Source: Azadirachta indica (taxonomy: Eukaryota; Streptophyta; Magnoliopsida; Sapindales; Meliaceae). From it: DNA of 64,000 nt. How positions within the stretch are numbered: the first letter of the stretch is position 1; every line of letters starts with the position of its first letter. Positions 54,993 through 64,000 of this stretch are shown in pieces. A model generated the notes under the pieces. That model worked only from the letters and a program-made list of their open reading frames with translations. It made no database searches and was not told where the DNA came from. The stretch spans positions 3,245,182 to 3,309,181 of the forward strand of contig CM040445.1 of NCBI GenBank assembly GCA_022749755.1, in the 5' to 3' direction. Both the position numbers and the translations under genes were made by a program.

Positions 54993-56396
54993 TTAACCAG
55001 CCTGCAGAGAAGAATAGTGGGTTATATTCTTTTTGTCTTATTTGTTAAATTGTTTGCATAGAAGTAGATTCCACAGTTTCCACAATTTTGAGCCTTTTTT
55101 CTCTTTCTTTTCTTTCATTTTCCTTTTTTCAAATTTTAAGCGTTTCATAACCGAATGTAGTACTTCAATCATTCACTTATTCAAATTCCATTTTGTAGTT
55201 CTTCAATAAATAAATAAATAAAAATATGTTTGTATTTTTTGTACTTTTGAAGTATTGTCAAATTATATATGCAGATTAATAAATGATGGAGACATAGAAT
55301 AGTGGCTAAATATACTAATTAAAAGGTATTTAACGAAGCCGTTGATGATGTAGGACGTGTGTTTGTTTATGACCAAAATGAATAATTAAAACTGCTTTTT
55401 TTGTTGGATTATCAAAAAGCTAAGGCATCCAGTTGTATAAGTAAGTTTATATTAATTTTAATTTGTCTTCAACTTCCTTTGCGGTGAACAAGAGTACTTC
55501 ATTTGCTGCATTTGCTTAATAATGTGGAAGCCAGCTGTTTGGAAGCAATTAAGTTCTTCATTTTCAAAGAAAGGAGATGTTTTAAAACAGCTTATGAGGA
55601 ACGCGATGTTGGAAGCTAAGCCTGTGTAAATATGGCTAGCATTTGATGAATCAATCTACAGTTGAATGAGAGCTGCAAGAAGTGCAGTTCAATAAGAATA
55701 GGTTGATGTTCTTCAAAACAAGACTCTGAATGGTGAATCTAAATACACTATACATTTTTGTGATCTGTCATTTGGACCATTAGGAAACAAGTTGTGTTTC
55801 CTTGGAGATTAAAGGCGAATAATTTTGTTTACTGATGGTACTGATAAAGAGATGATTATTGCTTTAGCATGGACATTGAGTGACATAGCAGAGAGAAATA
55901 GATTCATATGTTGGAAGTTTCTGGTACACTACTACACTATTGAAGAGAGAATGAGTCATAAATTTGAACTGGATCTTGTGTTTATTGCTGAAGTAGTGAG
56001 AGGAAGTAATTTGGTTCTGCTAAAAAGTGCTTAATATGAAGATGGAGACACAAGAAAGGTAAATCTAAAATAGAAAAAATTATGACCTGAGAAGGGGGTC
56101 GGGAATTATAGATGTTTTGGCCAACATGTGATTTAGACTGCCTTATGAACATTAACCTTAATTTTATGCTAACACAACTTTCTTTTTTGCTTCTGTCTGC
56201 ATTTTGTATTGTTAATTACAGAAGCTGAGTTTGCATCCTATTGAAGAGAAAGAAACTCTTTCAAAGGCATCATAGAGAACAAACAAATTATTCAAAGGAT
56301 TAGCAATAGAGTGCTTTCCAATCACAAGTTAATAATCTCATCTTTCCTTACAAAGTAGATTGAGGCAGGCAATTATTTACTCACAGTTGAATACAT
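54993..56396. other. Convergent spacer between LBD and BRUTUS-like genes
   Basis: AATAAA repeats near 55205-55220 probably serve LBD polyadenylation. The stretch 55550-56050 has relatively few AT runs and a 69-codon frame at 55825-56034, but stops surround it and no family is recognised. It may be a decayed fragment. The BRUTUS-like stop lies at 56397. Confidence 0.5.
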
Positions 56397-59300
56397 TCAT
56401 AGCAGCCTCGTGTTGTATGACCCACAATATGAACATTTGTGATATAGCCAATGGAAGAGAGCAGCTCCTTTCTTTTCACAATCATTGCAAAGTATGGCCT
56501 GTAATTTCTTCACAGTCAATTGAAAAATATATCTGGTGATGGTTTACAGCATGAAGGATGCAGAATATTACATAATGAAAGCATGACGAACCTGAGTTTG
56601 GCAGGAATACTCCTCTGGAATTTTCTCCTCGGCCAACAGTGCATCTAACATCCTAAAGTACACCTGCAAAGGAATTTCAGATGTAAAATGACCTTACACA
56701 GTAACTGCAAACAGTATGGCATAACTCTTATGTTAATTCAACCAAAATAGCATAGCAAGCATATTAACATACGAAAGCTAAGAAAGAACTTAAAAAAATG
56801 TTTGAACATATTCAAGGTATTAAATGTTTGACAATATTAAACATTTATTAGCTAAAAGTTATTCATTGCACTGACCACAGCTAAGAGAAATTTGAGACGT
56901 GTAAGGAACCTTTATAATTGTTTCATATGTCATCTGATAGAATTTCCAGATGCATATGAACCTGGATGTTTACAGTCTTAGTAAGTGACACTGAATTTTT
57001 ATTTTAGCCCCATTGCTTATGATGAATCTATTAATTGCCTGATTTCTTACAGAAATTTGCAGGAAAGGGATCAACCACAGAAAAAGGATCGCAGAAACAC
57101 ACTGTCTATCTTCCAACAACTGATGTAGAAAAGAATGTTAAAATGGCTTCAGCTAAAACAAGATTACATACTTTTTTATTTTATTGACAGAATTTATCAA
57201 GTTAAGCGTTTAGTCAAGAAAGGATAAGCACAAGAAGCTGCAAATAATGCAAGCAACTCCTCTGAAGGCATTCACTGTATGTAACTGTAGTTGCAAGAGT
57301 TAATTTGCAGCTATGAAGTAACTGACCTGCATGTCCCCAAGCGACTTGCTACAGATAGGGCAGGTATAGTGGGTACAGGTGTAATCCTAGCAGCAGCCCA
57401 GAGCTCTCAATAAAGCTATCCATATATTTATAAAACTGAGAAAGAAAATGGGAGAATTGCAAGAGCCATATACCTGAAAACAGGCTGAGTGCATTATATG
57501 ACCACATGGAAGTGCCTTCACTGGAGAGTTCGAGTAGAAGAGATCTTCGTGGCAGATTGGGCAGTTATCCATAAGAGATTTCTCTCTGCATACATGCACT
57601 GAAAGAGACCGTGACATGCAAGCATTGCAGTTCATGCAATGAAAATAGTCAATGCCCAATCCCTTCCCTACTCTGCACAGATTACAATAAGGACAGTGGT
57701 AGATTTCCCTGTTGGAGAATTTCTTTTAGAAGCTCCATAATCAATAATTAATGATTATAATTCGAAATAGCAAGATATGATGTGAAATGTAAATGTGAAC
57801 CTATCCCAGATTATTTCAATTTACTAAAAGAAGGAAATTGGAATAACTACAATAGTAAAAGTGTTTTGATAGGCATGATTACAGAAGTGATAGAAAACTT
57901 CTGCTGAAAACTATGTACATTTAAGGTTAAGTCACATGGAAAAAATATACTTGAGGGATTATAATCTTTGAAGATAAGTTCTATAGCTAATCATTGCAAA
58001 ATGGAAAGACTGAAAAACTAAAGGAAGTCAATTTTCTCCATCACCTTTCATCATCAAATAATTTGCAGATCCTGCAATAATATCTTGCCATGGATAAATT
58101 GTTGCAGGAAGCAGTTGAGCAAGTGGATCCAACTGGCTGAATTACCAAGCATTTCATGCACATCATCTTTGAGACAGATTTCCTGCAAGCTTATTGAAAT
58201 TACTAGTATGAGCAGAGAATGCTAACCTCAACATTCTAATCATGAGAACTAAAAAATAACCCACACTGTTCTTACCTGTCCAAAGAATGATCAGCTACCT
58301 CATCATGGCAGCGTATGCATGTATAAAGCTGGCTGCAGCAAGGGGCCACAAGCTGACAGTTCCTCTTATAGTGTTTGCAACCAAAGATTTGTTTGACAGG
58401 ATCCCTATAAGATGGGTGCTGACCTGGAATTTCTTCCCCATTACTTGATATGGTCACTTTTGAATGTGCTATCTGTTGTCCAGTGATCCAACGGCTGAAA
58501 CAGTATGGTTATTAGTGTCAGTTCATAAACTTATAATACTAAACACAGAAAAAAGAGAAAAAACAAAAAAATATATAATAAGCTGCCTAAACATGTTGAT
58601 GTCTCCCAGCAGCTCGTTGTCTGTAAATGCACTTTCGCTGAAAGTAGGAATGCGCCATTTGGCTACAATATCTTTTCAATATATGCACCATTTAACCGTG
58701 ATGTGTTAAGTTAAATACATGTGGTTCAACGGTCAAGCCCAGTACACTATTGCTTAGAAGTTGACCTGATTATACCCAATCTGTCCAATGTCATCATCTT
58801 GGTTGGGGGAACTGAACTGAACTTGAGAGGAAATCCCTTACAATTGATGAAAAGGACTATTATTTGATCTTACTTTTGGATAGTTGAATTTTTTACGTAC
58901 CATGGCACTTAAACTTATAAAAGCCATGCCTGCCTGTATAGAAACAGGCAATCTTGACAGTATCCCCTACAAAAACATCAGGAAAATGGGAATACTAAAA
59001 AGTATGTTAGCATGGGCCAACATAAGGATGGCTTGTGCACAAGTTGAGATATAGTCTAGATTTTTGTCATAAAAGAAATGAGAAAAAATATCAAATAACC
59101 TCTGGAAGAGGGGAACAGAAACTAAAATATTGAGCTAGAAATAAATGCTTATTACTAACCTCATTAGCAGGTTCTGAATTATATATGATTTTTTCTGCGG
59201 ATCTAAAGAAGAATCATTGGATACTCTTCTTATTGCTGCCAACAGATTTTCTTGACTCACTGCTTGAAGGTTCTCATGATTCCTACACTTCTGACTTCCT

Positions 59301-62300
59301 GGAAAATTTTGATGTGGATTATCAGCCCAATATATGACATCAGCCCCCTCATTGCATCTCTTCTTGTCATCATCACTGTAGAGCTTTGTACATTCTGAAC
59401 ATTCATAAATGCTTTGTTCTTTATTAAGAATTTGATCTTTATTATCCACATTACTCTTCTCTAATGATTGGATATCATTCTCATTGTAATTGTTTTGAAC
59501 TGATTTGCTGCCTTTGTTGCGCAAGGTTTCTCCCTTCCTTTCATCGACAACTTCTTTAGACAGATATGTTGAAATAATCTCCAGAGGATCTGCAGTAAAT
59601 GAAGGAGAAATACTTGACTCCACTTCAACCTTGGTTAGATCATACCCCTCCCACCATTCTCTTAACCATTCTTCAAACATTGTATTCTTCGTTGCACTGC
59701 ACCATAGTGACATCATGGTATTCTGTTCTTGTGGTGTTAACGATGCCATCAACCAGGGTATCATATCTTGCAATGTTTCGGCTCTTATTCTTCCGAGAAT
59801 GCATTTTATAATCTTTTCTTGCTCCTCGATAGAAAAACACTCTCTAAATAAGGGCCAAAGCTCGGTTTCTTCACGATGAATATGCTCTGATAATAATTTA
59901 TGCATAGATTTGCATACATCTTGGAGCCTGATGCATAACTGATGATACTTCAACATTCTCTGATCCTGCTCCGTTGATTCAATGATTGAAATTGAAGCCT
60001 GCAATTCAAGCATCTCAATTAGAATGTTTGAAACCTTTGTAAAATGTTCACCTTCCAATCTGTGGTCAATGGAGTATGCGTGGCTAATATTTTGCAGTTT
60101 CCCCTTAGCCTCCAAAGCAGGAAAGGCAATCTCGTCCTCTGCATCGCTATGAATTTGATATAGAAATTGTATGAGATGAAAGCGCCGATGGAAATCCATG
60201 AGAAAGAGAGCATTTTCAGCCAACTGAGCTGAACCAAAGACAAGGTACTCCAAATCTTTCTTAAGTGCCTTGTGGAAGAAAAAGATGAGGTCCACTGGGA
60301 TTGGTTCATCAACAGTGGAACTGTTAAAACCTTTTCCAACAGAAAATTTCGGAAAAAGATGAAATGACCTCATTGTTTGTGGGAAAGATATGCGCAGACT
60401 GGTCGCACTCAAGTATGATATCTTGTACCTTTTAGTACTGTCGGACTCGGAAGATGTAGAATTCAAATAACATTTCTTGGAGATTGGCTCCATTTTTTTT
60501 TGTTTTGTCCCTTTACAAGATTGAATAGCTGGGTGCAAGGAAGAAGATTCAACAGCTTCCTTGATTTGCTCATATAGGAAAGTGTATCTGCTCCTGAATA
60601 TTTTCTGCAGGTTCATTCTAAAATTTTCAACAGAGGTTTTCCCTGAATAGCCAATACGGAACCACTCATGTAATAGGTATGCAAATGATCTATTGACCAA
60701 AGGATCTCCGTGATTTATGCCATGAAGAATAGACCTGGATTCATCCTCAGATAAGTAAGCTGAGAACCAAATGATCACACACTTCAGCAACTCAAGTGGC
60801 ATCATATAAAGGGTCCTATACAGAAGCTGCTGCTGCTGCATTTCAGGGCTGCAGTTCCGGCCACAGATGGGGAACACCTGATAAAGAAAGGCCAAAGAGC
60901 CAAAGGGAATTAGCACAGAAAGTATTATACGAATGACTCCTCAAGGATTGAAATTAAAATGAAACAAACTTAAGTTGATTAAAAGCACTACTAGTAGTTA
61001 ATTACAAAAGGGACTATGGTTGTTACTAAATGCTCTAATTTACTGGTATTTAAAAATTAAAACTTAAGAGACGGTATTTCCCCCTTCTCTTGCTCTATGA
61101 AAACATTAATTAATTAAATAAACAGTATACCTCTGTTTCTTGAAAAGCAAACTGTTTTCTGACATCCATTAACAAAGATTCCAGTTCCCAGAGAAGCTTC
61201 TCCACAAACTTGCATGCAGGTATATCATTTTGAAAATAATGGTACATTAACCGCTGTAAAGTTTCAACACGAAATTGTTCTTTGGGAGGAGCGGGACAGC
61301 CACTGGGAAGTTCATTTATCGCAGGATAATAAATTTTTTCCGATGCAGTGCTGTGTAGCAGAAAAGATAACCTCTAGATATGTTATAGTTGATAATAACA
61401 AAAGAATAAAGAAAGAGGTTTTCTACTTGGCACCTTAAGTGTAGTGGAGTCTGTTACAAGGAAATGCTCCAGCAATATTAATTACCTGTAGAACGTAAGG
61501 ACATCAACAAGGAATTTCAGCTGGACAACTACTGAATGAAGATCTGAAAAAACATTTGAACTTTTCATTTGAAATAGGTTATCCAGAGTTCCTTCCAAAT
61601 CTTTTGTTAAGGTTCTGTGCCAAAGCAGAAGGCCATTAAGTGGAGTGCATCCAACATTCTTGTGGAGACCACATACTTTCTTCCCATGGTGATTTTCTCC
61701 AGAATACTCGTTAGATTGAAGCAAGTCTGGTATGTTTTTCATATTTGCAGTTTCGTCAAGATGTTTAGCTAACTTTCCATTCTTAAGGAACACCCAAAAA
61801 GTAGGTTGGCTAGTATTATCAAGCCAAGAAATTAACACCTGCAAGAATACATCAAAACTAATCACAAACTGGAAGATGATTTGAACTAGGGTGAATTTAT
61901 TTCTGCATATACCTCTTGGAGTGATTTTTCCTCAGGTAAAATTTCCTTTATACAATGTCTAACATCCACTTTTTCATCCTGGGATAGAAAGGAGAACATC
62001 CACGGCAAAAATGCCTCCAGCAGTATAACAGGAATGCTGCATAGAAATTGACACACAAGTGAAGCCTGCTCTTTAGAAGAGAACTGCTGCTTCAGCAAAG
62101 GAAAAACCTGCATCCCCATGTATGGTATTCTATTACATACAACAATGCCAAATTATATAAAGTATTGTTTATTCTAAAGAATCCTGAAATGAGATGAAAC
62201 AAAAAAATAAAATTAACGTTACTTGAATTAAAATCAATGGACATTCTATCACAGAGACTAATCAAAGGACCCAGTCATTTATAACATATACAAAGATATG

Positions 62301-63640
62301 CAATATATTATATATGCCTAGAGGGTTGTCTGTTCCTACTGTAATGTGAACAAATTACCTAGCAATGAGAACCTCCAAAGGAGTCTCCTGTTGAATTTAA
62401 TGTGCTTAAAGTTCATTCAATAAGTAGACCAGAGCAATGGCAAGATAACTGCTAGCCATATGATGCCTTTCTCGGTTTCTTTATGTTTCTTGTTTATTTA
62501 TTTATGCTTTTTATTCTTCAAACATCCATACTGAGATTAAGATATGCAGAGCTTTAACCAGAACGAAAACGCTTCCCCAATAATATAAGAGTTATATTTC
62601 CTCATTTGCTCCACTTCTTTCTACTAAAAGCTAGCTGCATAAAGGGTCTCAAATCATAAGTAGTCTTGCAACTTTTCCACAATATTGAAATTTTACAATT
62701 TCCTCATTAGCTCTATTTCTTACTACTTCCTTCTAGTTGTGTAAAAGGAGTCATGTGTAAACAGTTTAGGACTCTTGAGTCTATACTTCTGAAATTTGAC
62801 ACTCACTTTTTTCATTGTTTAATTTAGCTCTTTACATCTAGATAAAGGCATTCTATTTTCTGTGCACATTCACAATATTGCAACCAAATAACATACAGGA
62901 TTTTTTTGGCAACTTCATGAATGCTACTGTAAATTAATGAGTGAAGCAGTCTGGTATTTTGTAACTTAAAAAATACTTAAGCGTTTCCATCCATATGAGG
63001 TTCTAATAACCATGTCTTTTTGGATGATCTTTGTCAATAAGTGGACTCTTATTTCATATTTTTAGTGCAAGAAAATGGCTACACGTCCAACCAAGAGTCT
63101 AATAGAATTATCGAAATCAAAGAGTTTTTCTTCACTGATAAGAAACAGAGGTCCTAGAGTTGATTATTCTCGATGAAAATCATCAATTTAGAAAAATGTG
63201 ATAGATGAGTCAAATTAAGTTGCAAAGTTTTTACCAAATCAATGGAGCATACCCTTCTCCATACAACCGAGTAAAAAACCAAAAGTTGTTTGAACCAGGT
63301 CAGAAGCAAAATTTTTCATGACTAGCCCTAAGAGTGCACCAGAATAACTTGAAATAAGAGATTATAAAGTTTATAAAGTTTTTCAACCGAGCAACATTAT
63401 GCTAAAGAATAAATTACTTACCTGCTCTTCTTCTTTCAGCATGTGCTGGCAAATGAAGGTCCTGATGGTGCCAATGCAAAAGACAAGTTCTTGAAATGGC
63501 TTGGACAAATTCTCGCTTCCCTCCAGTAAAACATTGAGGCTATCAGAAATGGAATCGAAGAGCTCATCTATACTTTCATGTTCAAGTGAATAACTCGAGA
63601 CCACATTCTTTACATGTACATCTAGTGCTAAAAAGATCAC
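56397..63640 (-). CDS. BRUTUS-like hemerythrin RING E3 ligase (BTSL type), 5' exon(s) beyond window
   Basis: Eleven exons are visible: 63640-63422, 62107-61913, 61838-61486, 61350-61131, 60877-59160, 58494-58276, 58182-58045, 57708-57474, 57386-57327, 56663-56592 and 56498-56397. They encode 1176 residues in unbroken phase. The missing N-terminus should be about 80-100 residues. Hemerythrin-like regions appear early (HMLKEEEQVFPLL) and again in the large exon, with His/Glu metal ligands (HSDAEDE, SIDHRLEGEHF, EHIHREETELWPLF). The C-terminal part has a CHY/CTCHY zinc finger (FGCKHYKRNCQL...CIRCHDE, CPYCNLCRVGKGLGIDYFHC). A RING finger follows (CPICHEDLF...CGHIMHSACF...CPIC), then a rubredoxin-like zinc ribbon (CNDCEKK...CSYCGSYNTRLL). 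BTS/BTSL proteins sense iron and ubiquitinate bHLH regulators of iron uptake in the nucleus (family knowledge). The best match is BTSL1/BTSL2. Confidence 0.95.
62108..63421 (-). other. Large intron of the BRUTUS-like gene
   Basis: This is a 1314-bp GT-AG intron between the first two visible exons. I see no nested gene or repeat in it. Confidence 0.75.
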
Positions 63641-64000
63641 CTGTCAAGAGAAGATAAGTTTTATGCTTGGGAACACACTGGCGCAGTGTTCTACAAGGAA
63701 AACAAAATGAAGGAAAATTTTGAGAAGGATAATTACTATAGAAAGTTAAAAACATCTTTCCTCCTTTTTCCCTTTTTCACTTTATTCATGACTAGCATCC
63801 GACTTTTTGGGCCCTTTGGTCAAGTACTTAAATATATCATAAAGCAGGCTCCAGATAATACACATACAATCCCAATTTGTAGCTGGGATTATTCGTACTA
63901 GCTCTGGTAGATTAAAATTTATAGCTCAATTAATTATATATAATTAACGAAAGTTAACTTATGAAAAAGGTTAACTCCAAGTTCTTATAGCAAATCATCA
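63641..64000 (-). other. Intron of the BRUTUS-like gene running off the window
   Basis: An acceptor (ACAG/GTGATC on the minus strand) ends at 63641. The conserved N-terminal exon (RRFEFLK-like region of BTSL proteins) is not present up to 64000, so this stretch is intronic. Confidence 0.7.

Noticed and set aside
55825..56034. 69-codon frame in the LBD/BRUTUS-like spacer
   Set aside because: Stops flank it closely, no domain is recognisable, and it lies between two complete 3' ends. At most it is a decayed fragment.

Overview
The window is nuclear DNA of a flowering plant, most likely a rosid eudicot. I cannot name the genus; a Citrus-like genome is a guess. The reasons are many short GT-AG introns, AT-rich spacers, and gene families found only in plants: NPF transporters, a plasma-membrane H+-ATPase with the 14-3-3 C-terminus, a CDPK, a PPR-SMR protein, an LBD factor and a BRUTUS-like E3 ligase. 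There is no operon, CRISPR array or other prokaryotic feature.

Layout. Positions 1-5718 (+) hold two tandem NPF2-type (GTR/NRT1.9-like) transporters, the first cut by the window start. Positions 6710-12948 (-) hold a complete 21-exon P3A H+-ATPase of the AHA4/AHA11 type. Positions 12949-20130 are a long AT-rich spacer with one weak small-ORF candidate. Positions 20131-25407 (-) hold a type II DnaJ/HSP40 gene whose single 4.3-kb intron contains a short non-autonomous Copia-like LTR element with two internal tandem arrays. Positions 26793-30649 (-) hold a CPK10/CPK30-type CDPK. Positions 30650-37799 are a spacer containing a 1.7-kb Mutator-like element with about 600-bp inverted repeats and a 10-bp target duplication. 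Positions 39896-42457 (+) encode a PPR-SMR protein. Positions 43975-51745 (+) hold a 15-exon USP53/54-like DUF627/DUF629 protein. Positions 53968-54992 (+) hold an LBD22/LBD27-type LOB-domain factor. Positions 56397-63640 (-) hold eleven exons of a BRUTUS-like hemerythrin/RING ligase whose 5' end lies beyond the window.

I derived the exon joins by hand from splice sites and reading phase. The six complete intron-containing genes (NPF copy B, H+-ATPase, DnaJ, CDPK, USP-like, LBD) each give a coding total divisible by three and ending in one stop. The two partial genes also keep phase throughout. Predicted lengths are NPF-B 636, H+-ATPase 956, DnaJ 336, CDPK 557, PPR-SMR 853, USP-like 1623 and LBD 285 residues. 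About 1176 residues of the BRUTUS-like protein are visible. Single-base offsets in some exon edges are possible.

The genes are neighbours by descent, not one pathway. From memory, the closest Arabidopsis relatives fall into two colinear lists: At3g47960-47950-47940-47910-47870 (GTR1, AHA4, DnaJ, UBP-related, LBD27) and At1g18880-18890-18900-18910 (NPF2.9, CPK10, PPR, BTSL2). The window interleaves both in order, which suggests it keeps an ancestral gene order that was split by duplication and gene loss in Arabidopsis. I found no convincing new biological system. The most unusual structures are the LTR element with nearly identical 164-bp repeats and the Mutator-like palindrome.
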